A stretch of DNA of 64,000 bases, taken from contig JAJDWH010000010.1 in NCBI GenBank assembly GCA_022825705.1, positions 334,931-398,930 on the forward strand, given 5' to 3'. The notes beneath the pieces were generated by a model, which worked only from the letters and a program-made list of their open reading frames with translations, made no database searches and was not told the DNA's origin. Source of the DNA: Alphaproteobacteria bacterium. GTDB lineage: Bacteria > Pseudomonadota > Alphaproteobacteria > TMED109. Of the stretch, positions 39,404 to 49,063 are shown piece by piece. Numbering within the stretch: position 1 is the first letter of the stretch; the number at the start of each line of letters is the position of its first letter. Both the position numbers and the translations under genes were made by a program.

Positions 39404-40180
39404 TCAGTCCCCGTACACGTCGAAGGCGAAATAGGCGTCGTTGATCCGTTGATAGGTGCCGTCCGACCGAATGTCTGCGATCGCCTGATTGAGCGCGGCC
39501 AAGATGTCCGGCTCCTCCTTGCGCACCGCAATTCCGACGCCTTCGCCGAACCAGCGGGGATCCGTGAAGTCCGGCCCCACGAATTCGGCATCGGCACCGT
39601 CCGGAGTGCCAAGAAGTCCTTCCAGCAGGACGAGCGAGTCGGCCAGCACGAGATCGACCCGGCCCGCCATGAAGTCCAGATTTGCTTCGACCTGCGTGGC
39701 GTAGGCCTTGATCGAGACAATATCGCCGTAGTTGTCGTGCAGGAAGTTCTCGTGGATGGTCGCACGCTGCACCCCGACCGATTTCCCGTCCAGTCCGGCC
39801 CTTGAAATTTCGACCCCTGATCCCTTTTTGCGGACGAACTTGGCCGGCGTGTTGTAGTACTTGGCCGTAAAGCCCACCTTTTGCTTGCGTTCGTCGGTGA
39901 TCGACATCGAGGCGACAATGGCGTCGTATTTCTTGGCCAGCAGCCCGGGAATGATCCCGTCCCAGTCTTGGACGACCCACGTGCAGTCGAAGCCGGCGGC
40001 GGCACAGATCGCGTTGCCGATCTCGATATCGAAGCCCTGAAGGTCCCCATTCTCGTCGATCCAGTTGAACGGCGGATAGGCGCCCTCGGTGCCTAGCCTG
40101 ACGGTCATGCGTTCGTCTGCAGCTGCTTGAACGGTGATGGTTGCGGCCGCACAGACGGCGGCGAGTAAGAGCTTCTTCAT
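39404..40180 (-). CDS. periplasmic amino acid-binding protein (Lys/Arg/Orn/His type)
   Basis: A 258-residue type II solute-binding protein. Signal peptide MKKLLLAAVCAAATITVQAAA; mature part begins VRLGTEGAYPPFNWIDENGDLQGFDIEIGNAIC, the family signature. DWDGIIPGLLAKKYDAIVASMSITDERK and a C-terminal IADIRSDGTYQRINDAYF follow. The motif set resembles lysine/arginine/ornithine and histidine binding proteins; the exact ligand is not certain. Its start overlaps the ATPase stop. Confidence 0.92.
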   Translation of the reverse strand: MKKLLLAAVCAAATITVQAAADERMTVRLGTEGAYPPFNWIDENGDLQGFDIEIGNAICAAAGFDCTWVVQDWDGIIPGLLAKKYDAIVASMSITDERKQKVGFTAKYYNTPAKFVRKKGSGVEISRAGLDGKSVGVQRATIHENFLHDNYGDIVSIKAYATQVEANLDFMAGRVDLVLADSLVLLEGLLGTPDGADAEFVGPDFTDPRWFGEGVGIAVRKEEPDILAALNQAIADIRSDGTYQRINDAYFAFDVYGD

Positions 40181-41016
40181 GGTGTTTCGCTCTCTCCAGT
40201 CTGGCTGGGCGTGGTCAGGGCGGGACGACCCCAGTTACCGCCCGAGAGAAATCGCCTGAACCGCTCGGAGCGCGGCTCGTCCAAGATCTGCCGTGACGGC
40301 CCGTGTTCCTTGACCATACCTTGATGCAGAAAGACGGTTCGGGACGATACCGCCCGCGCAAAGCCGATTTCGTGCGTGACGATCAGCATCGTGCGCCCTT
40401 CTGCGGCAAGGTCATCGATGACCTTGAGGACCTCCCCGACCAATTCGGGATCGAGAGCCGAAGTCGGCTCGTCGAGCAGCAGGACCTCCGGTTCCATTGC
40501 CAGTGCACGGGCGATCGCCGCCCGTTGCTCCTGGCCTCCGGACAGGTGGGCAGGGAAGTCGTCGCGCTTGTCGTAAAGGCCGACCTTGCGCAGGAGGTGG
40601 TCGGCCTGCTCGATCGCCCGGCGGCGCGGAACGCCGAGTACGCGGATGGGCGCCTCGACGATGTTTTGCAGTACGGTCATGTGGGACCACAGGTTGAACC
40701 GCTGGAATACCATCCCGAGGCGGGTGCGGATCCGGTCGACCTGGTGCGGGTTCGCTGGCGTGCGTTGACCGCGCCTGTCGAAGCTCATGTGGATCAGTTC
40801 CCCCCTGACATGTACCTCCCCGGCATCTGGAACGTCCAGGAGGTTGATGCACCGGAGCAGGGTGCTCTTACCGGAACCACTGGCCCCCATGATGGCGATG
40901 ACGTCGTGTTCGTGCGCCGCGAGTGATATGCCCCGCAAGACATCGAGTGAGCCGAAGGCCTTGTGGAGGTTCGTCACGCGAAGTGCGGCTTCGCGTGGGC
41001 CCACGTCAGGAGTCAC
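40177..41016 (-). CDS. amino acid ABC transporter ATP-binding protein (HisP-like)
   Basis: A 279-residue ATPase: Walker A GASGSGKST, signature LSGGQEQRAAIARAL, Walker B EVLLLDEPTSALDPE and the switch His in IVTHEIGFARA. The NLWSHMTVLQNIVEAPIRVLG segment is typical of HisP/GlnQ. It is the first gene of the importer operon (ATPase, binding protein, two permeases), with an ATGA overlap to the binding protein. The 298-bp gap to 41314 must carry its promoter and that of the divergent ABC exporter; none is convincing by eye. Confidence 0.94.
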   Translation of the reverse strand: MTPDVGPREAALRVTNLHKAFGSLDVLRGISLAAHEHDVIAIMGASGSGKSTLLRCINLLDVPDAGEVHVRGELIHMSFDRRGQRTPANPHQVDRIRTRLGMVFQRFNLWSHMTVLQNIVEAPIRVLGVPRRRAIEQADHLLRKVGLYDKRDDFPAHLSGGQEQRAAIARALAMEPEVLLLDEPTSALDPELVGEVLKVIDDLAAEGRTMLIVTHEIGFARAVSSRTVFLHQGMVKEHGPSRQILDEPRSERFRRFLSGGNWGRPALTTPSQTGESETP

Positions 41017-41314
41017 GGTCGTACCTTGCGTCCGGGTCGGCTAGGGGCGGCCTAGTCGGCCGTGTTTGATAGTAGCCCGTAGCATCGTGGGCCGAGAGAT
41101 GGCGTCCGGTTCCACCCGGGACATCGTTGCGTAACCGTCGCCCCACGCGGCCGGTGGAATCACAGGCCGTCCGCAGCGGCCTTCGCCCTGGGCCCCCGAG
41201 CCGGCGATGGCCGGGCTCCGAACCGAAAGCCCGAATGTCGCTCTATCCTTTCGCGGGACGTTGCGCATCGAGACTGCGGACGGCGACTCTCGCAACAGCG
41301 GAGGTGGAATTCAC

Positions 41315-43096
41315 GTGGTGACCAGCGCGCCTCCCGTGCCTTCGCCCGCGCGGCATCCCATCCGTCGCTTGATCCAGCGCTGGGGTCCGAAACACGCTCG
41401 CACCTTCGTCATCGCGAACCTGCTGGTCGTCGTGGTCGCCGGTGCGACCGCCGGGTATCCGCTGCTGATCGACTACCTGGTCGACGCACTCCAGGCGCGC
41501 GAACGCCTCGTCCTGGTCACGGTTCCGATTGCGGTGCTGCTGCTGACGCTTGCCAAAGGGGCTGCACTCTACGCGCAAACCGTGTTGGTCAGCCGCATCG
41601 CGCAGCGGATGATCGCGGATATCCGGGCCGATCTCTACATGGCGATTCTCCGGTTCGACCTCGGGGTGCTGGCCGGCGATCGCGCGGTGAGTCTCCAGGC
41701 GCGGGTCCTCCACGATACGAATCTCCTGAACGCCTCCCTCACCCAGATGGCGGGGCGGGTCCCCCGAGACGCGCTGACCTGTGCGGCCCTACTGGGATCC
41801 GTGATCTACCTCGACTGGGTGCTGTCGCTGATCGTGATCGTCGTCTACGGCATCAACGTGCGCCCGGTGCTGTCGATCGGCCGCAGGACGCGCAGCACCA
41901 CCACCGACGTGCAGGCGCACTACGGCGCCCTGTCCTCCTTTCTCGCCGAGACCTTCCAGGGCATGCGAACGGTGCGGGCGTTCAACCTCGGAACTGCGCG
42001 GAGCCAGCAGGGCAAGTCCCTGATCGAGCGGCTGTACGCGCTGCAGTACGCCATCGAGCGACGCCGGGCGCAGCTGTCGCCACTCCTCGAGTTCGGGGGC
42101 GGGGTGGTCGTGGCCCTCATCATCGTGGTCGCGGGCTGGCGCATTCTGGAGGGCAGCAGCACGATCGGAGCGTTCTCGGGCTTCGTGAGCGCGGTGCTGC
42201 TGGCACTGCGTCCGGCCCGGGCGCTGGCGAACTTCAGCGTGACGTTTCAGCAGGCAGCCTCCGCTGCCGAGCGCGTGTTCGAGAAGCTGGAGCAGCCACC
42301 CGGGCTCGTCGATCGCCCGGACGCTCGCGTCTGTCCGCGGCCCGAGGGCGAGATCCGCTTCGAGAATGTCGGCTTCCGGTACACGGAAGGCGGATCGGTC
42401 CTCCGGGATGTGAACCTCGTGATCCGGCCTGGCGAGCGCGTTGCGCTGGTCGGCCCGAGCGGCGCCGGCAAGACCACCCTGATCAACCTGGTGCTGCGCA
42501 TGTTCGATCCCAGCGAGGGCCGGATCCTGCTGGACCGCGCCGATATCCGGGAATTCACCCTCGAGTCGCTGCGAAGCCACTTCGGGCTGGTGGCGCAGGA
42601 GGCCACGCTGTTTCACGGCTCGCTTCGCGACAACGTGGAGATGGGCCGGCCCGGGGCCGGCGATGCGGCCATTCGGGAGGCCCTGCTGGCGGCCGCGGCG
42701 GACTTCATCGACACCCTCCCTGATGGTCTCGATACCGTGGTCGGTGACCAGGGTGACCGGCTGTCAGGCGGCGAGCGGCAGCGTGTTGCGCTGGCTCGGG
42801 CCATCCTGCGCGATCCGGCCGTCCTGATCCTGGATGAACCCACCAGCGCGCTCGATGCCGAATCCGAGCATCGCATTCAGGAGGCGCTTGGCCGCCTGAC
42901 GGCGGGACGTACAACCATTACCATCGCCCACCGGCTATCGACGGTGGTGCGCGCCGACCGGATCCTGCTGATGGAGGGAGGCACGATCGTGGACCAAGGC
43001 ACCCACGCCGCGCTGATGGCGCAATCGGCGCCGTACCGACGGCTCGTCGAGCTCCAGGCCGTGCGATCGGAGGACCGCTCCCTTGGCACGGCGTGA
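41315..43096 (+). CDS. ABC exporter, MsbA-like fused transmembrane and ATPase domains
   Basis: A 593-residue half-transporter. Six membrane helices in the first 330 residues (starting FVIANLLVVVVAGATAGYPLLIDYLVDAL), then an ATPase with Walker A VGPSGAGKTTLIN, Q-loop VAQEATLFHGSLRDNVEMG, signature LSGGERQRVALARAI, Walker B AVLILDEPTSALD and IAHRLSTV. A GTG at 41315 has GGAGGTGG upstream and is chosen; an in-frame ATG at 41207 would add 36 unlikely residues. The family includes lipid A flippase MsbA and multidrug exporters. Its end overlaps the small ORF at 43083. Confidence 0.9.
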   Translation: MVTSAPPVPSPARHPIRRLIQRWGPKHARTFVIANLLVVVVAGATAGYPLLIDYLVDALQARERLVLVTVPIAVLLLTLAKGAALYAQTVLVSRIAQRMIADIRADLYMAILRFDLGVLAGDRAVSLQARVLHDTNLLNASLTQMAGRVPRDALTCAALLGSVIYLDWVLSLIVIVVYGINVRPVLSIGRRTRSTTTDVQAHYGALSSFLAETFQGMRTVRAFNLGTARSQQGKSLIERLYALQYAIERRRAQLSPLLEFGGGVVVALIIVVAGWRILEGSSTIGAFSGFVSAVLLALRPARALANFSVTFQQAASAAERVFEKLEQPPGLVDRPDARVCPRPEGEIRFENVGFRYTEGGSVLRDVNLVIRPGERVALVGPSGAGKTTLINLVLRMFDPSEGRILLDRADIREFTLESLRSHFGLVAQEATLFHGSLRDNVEMGRPGAGDAAIREALLAAAADFIDTLPDGLDTVVGDQGDRLSGGERQRVALARAILRDPAVLILDEPTSALDAESEHRIQEALGRLTAGRTTITIAHRLSTVVRADRILLMEGGTIVDQGTHAALMAQSAPYRRLVELQAVRSEDRSLGTA

Positions 43097-43259
43097 CATC
43101 CGGACGCCGAAGGCGGACAAGCAGAGCGAACGCTTCGAGCGCGAGGCTCGGGCGCTGCGCGCGAACCTGCGGCGGCGCAAGGAACAGGCGCGTGACCTGG
43201 CGGCCGCAGAAGTTGGTGACCGGCCCGCGAAGGCGCGCGGGCGCAAGCCCGATGGCTGA
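43083..43259 (+). CDS. small basic protein between the ABC exporter and dcd
   Basis: A 58-residue, highly charged protein beginning (TTG) ARRDIRTPKADKQSERF and containing ALRANLRRRKEQARD. A perfect GGAGGA lies 8 nt before the TTG. It overlaps the last 14 nt of the ABC gene in another frame. Small proteins with an xLRxNLxRRKxQxR pattern occur beside murA in other alphaproteobacteria, to my knowledge. Function unknown; the basic helix could bind RNA or DNA. Confidence 0.6.
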   Translation: MARRDIRTPKADKQSERFEREARALRANLRRRKEQARDLAAAEVGDRPAKARGRKPDG

Positions 43260-43310
43260 GCGGGCGCCGGTCGCGCCAAGGCATTGCCGTCAAGGCAGGG
43301 GGCTGTCGCC

Positions 43311-43865
43311 ATGACGGTGATGCCGGATACCTGGATCCGCTCGATGGCCTTGGAAGAGGGGATGATCGATCCGTTCGTCGAGGCGCAGCGCGCCGACGGC
43401 GTGATTTCGTACGGCCTGAGTTCGTACGGCTACGACGCCCGCGTCGCCAATGAGTTCCGGGTGTTCACGAACGTGGAGAACGCGCTGATCGACCCCAAGG
43501 ACTTCTCTGATCAGAGCTTCGTCGCCCGCACGGCCGACACGTGCATCATTCCGCCCAACAGCTTCGCGCTGGCCCGGACGGTCGAGTACTTCCGGATTCC
43601 TCGCGACGTGCTGGTCATCTGCCTGGGAAAGTCTACCTACGCCCGTTGCGGAATCATCGTCAACGTGACGCCACTCGAACCCGAATGGGAGGGGCACGTC
43701 ACGCTCGAGTTCTCGAATACAACGCCGTTGCCGGCCTGCATCTACGCGAACGAGGGTGCTTGCCAGTTCGTGTTCTTCAAGGGGGCTGAGGCCCCGAAGG
43801 TCAGTTACGCCGACCGCAAGGGAAAGTACATGGGTCAGTTGCAGGTCACGCTGCCGAGGATCTGA
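43311..43865 (+). CDS. dcd: dCTP deaminase
   Basis: Converts dCTP to dUTP for thymidylate synthesis. The 184 residues match the family: [26 protein letters not shown], the catalytic Glu region in [22 protein letters not shown], and [11 protein letters not shown] with the conserved Ser and Arg. ATG 43311 gives the normal length; the ATG at 43284 adds nine residues not typical of the family. It precedes murA by 4 nt. Confidence 0.95.
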   Translation: MTVMPDTWIRSMALEEGMIDPFVEAQRADGVISYGLSSYGYDARVANEFRVFTNVENALIDPKDFSDQSFVARTADTCIIPPNSFALARTVEYFRIPRDVLVICLGKSTYARCGIIVNVTPLEPEWEGHVTLEFSNTTPLPACIYANEGACQFVFFKGAEAPKVSYADRKGKYMGQLQVTLPRI

Positions 43866-43869
43866 CCGG

Positions 43870-45150
43870 GTGGACTGCATCCGTATTCGGGGCGGACAAC
43901 CGCTCCAGGGGACGGTGGCAATCGACGGCGCGAAGAACGCCGCGCTGCCACTGATGGCGGCCTCCCTCCTGACCGACCAGGCGGTCACCCTGACCCGCTA
44001 TCCGCAGCTCGGCGACACGCGATCCATGGCGGATCTCCTGCGCCGGCTGGGCGTTGAAGCGACCACGCCAGGCAAGTGCGCGGGAACGATGGACCTGGTG
44101 ACCCCGAGCGTCACGTCGACCACGGCCGACTATGACCTGGTGCGTCGCATGCGGGCCTCCGTCCTCGTGCTGGGGCCGCTTCTCGCGCGCTCGGGTCACG
44201 CAGAGATTTCGCTGCCCGGCGGCTGTGCCATCGGAACCCGGCCCATCGACCTGCATCTCAAGGCCTTGACCGAACTCGGTGCATCCATCGAGCTGGCGGG
44301 GGGCTACGTGCGCGCGCGCGCGTCGCGGGGCGGGCTCCGCGGCGGGCGGGTCCGTTTTGCGCAAGTCTCGGTGGGCGCCACGGAAAACACCCTGATGGCG
44401 GCAGTGCTGGCTCACGGCGAAACCTGCATCGAGAATGCCGCCAGGGAACCCGAGGTCACGGATCTCGCCCGATGCCTGGTGGCGATGGGCGCCCACATCG
44501 AGGGGCTCGGCACCAGCACCCTCCACGTCCAGGGCGACACGGTGTTTCGGCCCGCATCGCACCGGATCCTGGGGGACCGTATCGAGGCCGGAAGCTATGC
44601 CGCCGGGGCTCTCATCACCGGCGGACACCTCAGGCTGGCCGGCGCCCCAGCAGACGCCATGACCGCGACGCTCGACGTCCTGCAGTCCATCGGCGCCGAG
44701 GTCAAGATCACGGCCGGCGACGTGGTCGTCAGCGGGTCCGGCACGCTGGCGGCAACGGATGTCGAGACGGGTGTGTATCCCGCCTTTCCGACCGACATGC
44801 AGGCCCAGATCATGGCGGTGCTGTGTCTGGCGAGAGGGCGTTCGCGGATCGTTGAGAACATCTTCGAGAATCGGTTCATGCATGTCTCGGAGCTGGTCCG
44901 CATGGGTGCCCGCATCAAGGTCAGGGGAAGGACCGCTGAGATCGATGGCGTCCAGCGGTTGCTGGCCGCTCCGGTCATGGCGACCGACCTGCGCGCTTCC
45001 CTGTCTCTGGTATTGGGAGCCCTTGCGGCGGAGGGCGAATCTGTCATACGCCGGGTTTATCATCTTGACCGGGGTTACAGCCGGCTTGAAACCAAGTTGC
45101 GGGCGGTGGGCGCCATCGTCAGGCGTACGTCCGAGGACGAATCGACGTGA
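43870..45150 (+). CDS. murA: UDP-N-acetylglucosamine 1-carboxyvinyltransferase
   Basis: First committed step of peptidoglycan synthesis: transfers enolpyruvate from PEP to UDP-GlcNAc. The 426 residues start at GTG 43870 (MDCIRIRGGQPLQGTVAIDGAKNAALPLMAASLLT). The catalytic Cys is in LPGGCAIGTRPIDLHL, so the enzyme should be fosfomycin-sensitive, as the Cys-to-Asp variant is absent. The late VYPAFPTDMQAQIMAV and ENIFENRFMHV segments are typical. It is coupled to the next gene by GTGA. Confidence 0.96.
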   Translation: MDCIRIRGGQPLQGTVAIDGAKNAALPLMAASLLTDQAVTLTRYPQLGDTRSMADLLRRLGVEATTPGKCAGTMDLVTPSVTSTTADYDLVRRMRASVLVLGPLLARSGHAEISLPGGCAIGTRPIDLHLKALTELGASIELAGGYVRARASRGGLRGGRVRFAQVSVGATENTLMAAVLAHGETCIENAAREPEVTDLARCLVAMGAHIEGLGTSTLHVQGDTVFRPASHRILGDRIEAGSYAAGALITGGHLRLAGAPADAMTATLDVLQSIGAEVKITAGDVVVSGSGTLAATDVETGVYPAFPTDMQAQIMAVLCLARGRSRIVENIFENRFMHVSELVRMGARIKVRGRTAEIDGVQRLLAAPVMATDLRASLSLVLGALAAEGESVIRRVYHLDRGYSRLETKLRAVGAIVRRTSEDEST

Positions 45151-45596
45151 GCACGCATGCGATCGAACCGGTGGATCCGCTACGCCTGCGTGCAGTGGAT
45201 GAACAGTCGGTCGAGGTTCTGGCCGAATGCCTGTTCGAGGCGCTCGCAATTGCTGCCGGCATGCGGTTTGATCAGGAAGCCAACCGCTTCATCTTGGCGC
45301 TGGAGCGCTTTACCTGGGAGGCAGCCGGTGGTGACGATTCCCGTCTACAGCAGGTTCCTTGCGTGCTGACCATCGAGCGGGTCGTGCGGGTCGCGCAGAC
45401 GGGTCTGGGTCCGCATGCTGGCGGTCGCATTCTCAGCCTGTCGTCATTTACGTGTGAAGCGGGCACGCTGCTTCTGGTGTTCGATGAAGGCGCAGCGGTT
45501 CGGATCGACGTTGAGGGCATCGAGTGCCGACTGGAAGACACCCGCCCGGGACGGTTGCCGCCCGTGGTGCCCGGGCACCGACGGGGGCTCGCGTGA
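45147..45596 (+). CDS. DUF2948 family protein
   Basis: A 149-residue protein of the alphaproteobacterial DUF2948 family. Features: LRAVDEQSVEVLAECLFEALA at the start, FILALERFTWE, and a C-terminal RIDVEGIECRLEDTRPGRLPPVVPGHRRG. No function is known. Its GTG overlaps the murA stop and its TGA overlaps the hisG GTG, so it is translated in step with both. This placement between murA and hisG is a marker of the group. Confidence 0.85.
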   Translation: MSTHAIEPVDPLRLRAVDEQSVEVLAECLFEALAIAAGMRFDQEANRFILALERFTWEAAGGDDSRLQQVPCVLTIERVVRVAQTGLGPHAGGRILSLSSFTCEAGTLLLVFDEGAAVRIDVEGIECRLEDTRPGRLPPVVPGHRRGLA

Positions 45597-46267
45597 ATCG
45601 GGACCGCTCCGACGACGTCGTCCTGGCGGTGCCGCGCGGCCGGATTGCCCGCGAGGTGATTCCGCTGCTGGCCGGCATCGGTATCGAGCCGGAGCCTGCG
45701 TTCCGGGATCCCGATTCGCGCCGGCTCGCGTTCCGGACGAGCGTCGACGGCCTGTCCCTGATCCGCGTTCGCAGCTTCGATGCGGCCACGTTTGTGGCGT
45801 TCGGCGGCGCCGACCTGGGCGTGGTGGGCTACGACGTGCTCCTGGAGTTCGACTATGACGATCTCTACCTGCCGCTCGATCTCGGCATCGGCCGCTGCCG
45901 GCTGGCGGTAGCCGAGCCCGCGGAAGTGGCTTCAAGCGACGACCCGCGCCGCTGGAGCCACGTGCGGATCGCGACGAAATACCCGGCGACGACCCGGCGG
46001 CATTTTGCCGCTCGGGGGGTGCAGGCCGAGTGCGTGAAGCTGAACGGTGCGCTTGAACTCGCGCCTCAACTCGGGCTTTGCAGGCGCATCGTGGACCTTG
46101 TCGACACGGGTTCGACCCTGCGGGCGAACGGCCTGGTCGAAGTGGAGAAGATTGCCGACATATCGTCGCGGCTGGTCGTCAATCGCACGGCGATGAAGCT
46201 TCGACCACGCCTGCTCAATGCCCTCGTGGACCGCTTCCGGAAGGCGATCGATGGCGCGCCGGATTGA
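45593..46267 (+). CDS. hisG: ATP phosphoribosyltransferase, short form
   Basis: First step of histidine synthesis (ATP + PRPP). The 224 residues correspond to the short form, which lacks the C-terminal regulatory domain and needs HisZ for activity; hisZ is not in the window. Motifs: VPRGRIAREVIPLL, FGGADLGVVGYDVL, IATKYPATTRRHF and the PRPP loop DLVDTGSTLRANGL. The GTG at 45593 overlaps the previous stop (GTGA). It overlaps hisD by 17 nt. Confidence 0.95.
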   Translation: MNRDRSDDVVLAVPRGRIAREVIPLLAGIGIEPEPAFRDPDSRRLAFRTSVDGLSLIRVRSFDAATFVAFGGADLGVVGYDVLLEFDYDDLYLPLDLGIGRCRLAVAEPAEVASSDDPRRWSHVRIATKYPATTRRHFAARGVQAECVKLNGALELAPQLGLCRRIVDLVDTGSTLRANGLVEVEKIADISSRLVVNRTAMKLRPRLLNALVDRFRKAIDGAPD

Positions 46268-47543
46268 CGCGCGGATCGAGGATCTCGACACGGCCCTGGC
46301 GCCGCTGCTGGCGGCGCGCGGGGCGGTCGAGCAATCGGTCAGGGAGACTGTCCACGAGATCGTCGCAACGGTGCGCGAGCGTGGCGACGAGGCCCTGCTC
46401 GAGCTGACCCGGAAGTTCGACCGGTTTGCAATTGACCGGGAATCGATTCGCGTGGATGCTGCCGCTATGGCGGAGGCCCGCGCGGCTTGCGGCAACGAGG
46501 CCCTGGACGCGCTCGCCCACGCGGCCGAGCGGATCCGGGCCTATCACGCGAGACATATCCCGGAGGACACGTCCTATCAGGATGAGAGAGGGGTCAGGCT
46601 CGGCGAGTACTGGACCCCGATCGAGGCGGTGGGGCTGTATGTTCCGGGCGGCACCGCCAGCTATCCGAGCTCCGTCCTGATGAACGCCATTCCAGCCCAG
46701 GTGGCGGGCGTGCCGCGTCTGGTTGCCACCGTGCCGCACCCGGACGGGAAGGTCCTGCCGCTGGTGCTCGCCGCCGCCGAACTGGCCGGGGTCCAGGAGA
46801 TCTACCGCGTGGGCGGTGCCCAGGCGGTCGCTGCCCTCAGTTTCGGCACGGACACGATCGCTCCGGTCGACAAGATCGTGGGGCCCGGCAACGCCTACGT
46901 GGCGGAGGCCAAACGCCAGGTCTTCGGCACCGTCGGAATCGATCTGATTGCCGGACCCAGCGAGATCCTCGTGGTGTCGGATGCGACCAGCAATCCCGAG
47001 TGGGTGGCGTTGGACCTCCTGTCGCAGGCCGAGCACGACCCGGCGGCGCAGGCGGTCCTGGTGACGGACGACGGCACGTTTGCGGATGCCGTCGAGAGCG
47101 CGGTGGAGCGGCACCTCGAGACGCTGCCCAGGCGGGCGATTGCCGGGGCGAGCTGGCGCGACTTCGGGGCCGTGATCGTGGTTGCCGGACTGGCGGATGC
47201 GCCGGCGGTCGTCAACCGGCTCGCCCCGGAGCACGTGGAACTCTCCGTTGCGGATCCCGAGCCGATGATGCGGGCGATTCGTACGGCGGGCGCGGTGTTT
47301 CTGGGGCGGCATACACCCGAAGCGATCGGCGATTACGTGGCCGGCCCGAGCCACGTGTTGCCGACCTCCCGGAGCGCACGGTTCTCATCGGGCCTTTCGG
47401 TGCGGGATTTTCTCCGCCGCACCTCCGTGGTTGGATGCAGCGAGGAAGGGCTGGCCGCCATCGGGCCCTCCGCGTCTGTCCTGGCAGAAGCCGAGGGACT
47501 GGATGCCCACCGGCTGTCGGTCGATGTCCGTCTCGGGCGCTGA
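46251..47543 (+). CDS. hisD: histidinol dehydrogenase
   Basis: Last two steps of histidine synthesis, histidinol to histidine with two NAD. The 430 residues show the family signature IAGPSEILVVSD, the NAD/metal segments VPGGTASYPSSVLMNAIPA and VGPGNAYVAEAKRQV, SQAEHDPAAQA with zinc-ligand Gln/His, and RLAPEHVELS plus GDYVAGPSHVLPT near the end. ATG 46251 is chosen as start, inside the hisG end. It overlaps the start of the next gene by 20 nt. Confidence 0.96.
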   Translation: MARRIDARIEDLDTALAPLLAARGAVEQSVRETVHEIVATVRERGDEALLELTRKFDRFAIDRESIRVDAAAMAEARAACGNEALDALAHAAERIRAYHARHIPEDTSYQDERGVRLGEYWTPIEAVGLYVPGGTASYPSSVLMNAIPAQVAGVPRLVATVPHPDGKVLPLVLAAAELAGVQEIYRVGGAQAVAALSFGTDTIAPVDKIVGPGNAYVAEAKRQVFGTVGIDLIAGPSEILVVSDATSNPEWVALDLLSQAEHDPAAQAVLVTDDGTFADAVESAVERHLETLPRRAIAGASWRDFGAVIVVAGLADAPAVVNRLAPEHVELSVADPEPMMRAIRTAGAVFLGRHTPEAIGDYVAGPSHVLPTSRSARFSSGLSVRDFLRRTSVVGCSEEGLAAIGPSASVLAEAEGLDAHRLSVDVRLGR

Positions 47544-48069
47544 GAGGCCGCCCGCCGACCAACTCGTGCGGGTGACGTTGGGCAATGCGGGTACCGCTCA
47601 CGGTGCGGCTGAACTTGCCCGCGAGCGGCAACTGGCGGTGCAGGATCTCCTGGAATGCAACCAGTTCGCGCCCGAAAACGGGCCGCCCGGGCCATATGCG
47701 GCGGAAATCTCGCTCCAGGGCGAGCGGATGGTGTTCATGATCACGCCGGTGGAGACGGACTCGGATCCGTTTCGCGTGGCAGTGCCGGTTGCCGACCTGA
47801 CCGGGCTGGTACGCGACTACCACGCGATCTGCCAGAGCTACTACGACGCGCTGCAGCGGGCATCGGTGGGCAAGATCGAGGCCATTGACATGGGGCGGAG
47901 GGCGCTGCACGACGAAGGCGCCGGATTACTGGCGGACTGCCTGAAGGGGCGTATCCGGACGGACTTCGATACGGCACGTCGCCTGTTCACGCTCCTGTCC
48001 GTCCTGTTTCTGACCGCGGACATGCGCTTCGTGCCGATTCGGCTGTCGCCGAGGCCGGGCGCGCGCTAG
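47524..48069 (+). CDS. UPF0262 family protein
   Basis: A 181-residue protein of the UPF0262 family, found next to hisD in many alphaproteobacteria. The recognisable part is YYDALQRASVGKIEAIDMGRRALHDEGAGLL, followed by RIRTDFDTARRLFTLLSVL. Function unknown. It starts within the end of hisD (ATG 47524), suggesting coupling. A C-terminal cluster of Pro and Arg is not conserved in character. Confidence 0.82.
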   Translation: MSVSGAERPPADQLVRVTLGNAGTAHGAAELARERQLAVQDLLECNQFAPENGPPGPYAAEISLQGERMVFMITPVETDSDPFRVAVPVADLTGLVRDYHAICQSYYDALQRASVGKIEAIDMGRRALHDEGAGLLADCLKGRIRTDFDTARRLFTLLSVLFLTADMRFVPIRLSPRPGAR

Positions 48070-48216
48070 GGGCCGCGCCCGCCAAGCTGGAGAACCACAC
48101 GGTGCCGGTGCCGTGAAGAGGATTCCTTCCGGGAATCGAGCATCCTCCCGGAATTTCCCTTGACCGCTGCGCCAGCTACTCGCATGGTGCGCGTCTTGGC
48201 CGCCCGAGGAGACACA

Positions 48217-48435
48217 ATGGAAAAAGAAGAGTTCATGGAGTTTTTCGGTACGGTTACCGAAATTCTCCCCAATGCGATGTTCCGCGTCACCCTCGATAAT
48301 CAGCACAAGGTGCTGGCGCACACGTCCGGGCGCATGCGCAAGAACCGGATTCGCGTGCTGGCCGGCGACAAGGTGACCGTGGAAATGACGCCCTACGACC
48401 TGACAAAGGGTCGGATCACGTACCGCCACAAGTAA
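48217..48435 (+). CDS. infA: translation initiation factor IF-1
   Basis: A 72-residue S1/OB-fold protein that binds the ribosomal A site during initiation. Sequence [26 protein letters not shown]..., ending [12 protein letters not shown], is typical. AGGAG lies 8 nt before the ATG at 48217; the in-frame ATG at 48160 would add 19 unusual residues. The 147-bp gap before it contains a GATTC/GAATC repeat and probably the infA promoter. Confidence 0.96.
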   Translation: MEKEEFMEFFGTVTEILPNAMFRVTLDNQHKVLAHTSGRMRKNRIRVLAGDKVTVEMTPYDLTKGRITYRHK

Positions 48436-48460
48436 GCCTGCTCGGCGCGCTGGTCGGCCC

Positions 48461-49063
48461 ATGCCAAGCCAACCGTCGCCGAAGTTGGTTCTCGCGTCCC
48501 GTTCGCCGGCGCGCGCAGCGTTGCTTGAGCAAATCGGTCGGCACCCTGACGTCGTCGCGCCTGCGGGAATCGACGAGACGCCTGCACCCGGCGAGCTGCC
48601 GCGCCTCTATACCGCGCGCATGGCGGCGGAGAAGATGCGGGCCGCGGGGCCGCTCCATCCTGAAGCCTGGATCGTCGTGGCCGACACGGTGGTCGCTTGC
48701 GGGCGCAGAATCCTGGCGGCGACGGAAGAAATTGAGATCGCGCGGCGACACCTTCGAATGCTGTCGGGCCGGGCGCACCGGGTCTGGAGTGCGGTTCGTG
48801 TCCGGGGGCCGGACGGAGCCGAGGCCGCGCGCCTGGTCTGCACCCGGGTGCGATTCCGCGGGCTCAGCACGATCGAAATCGAGGACTATCTGATGACCGG
48901 GGAATGGCGGAACCGGGCCGGAAGCTACGCGATTCAGGGCCGTGGCGCGGCGTTCGTGCACGGGATCAATGGGTCGTTCGAAAACGTGGTCGGATTACCC
49001 GTCGCCGAAACCGAGCTGATGCTGCGGGGGCTCGGGATGCCGCCAGCGCGGGTCGATACGTGA
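48461..49063 (+). CDS. maf: Maf-like nucleotide pyrophosphatase
   Basis: A 200-residue house-cleaning enzyme that hydrolyses non-canonical or modified nucleoside triphosphates. Motifs: [18 protein letters not shown] at the N-terminus, [14 protein letters not shown] (acidic metal site), [29 protein letters not shown] and the C-terminal [10 protein letters not shown]. It overlaps yacG by GTGA and lies 25 nt after infA. Confidence 0.93.
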   Translation: MPSQPSPKLVLASRSPARAALLEQIGRHPDVVAPAGIDETPAPGELPRLYTARMAAEKMRAAGPLHPEAWIVVADTVVACGRRILAATEEIEIARRHLRMLSGRAHRVWSAVRVRGPDGAEAARLVCTRVRFRGLSTIEIEDYLMTGEWRNRAGSYAIQGRGAAFVHGINGSFENVVGLPVAETELMLRGLGMPPARVDT

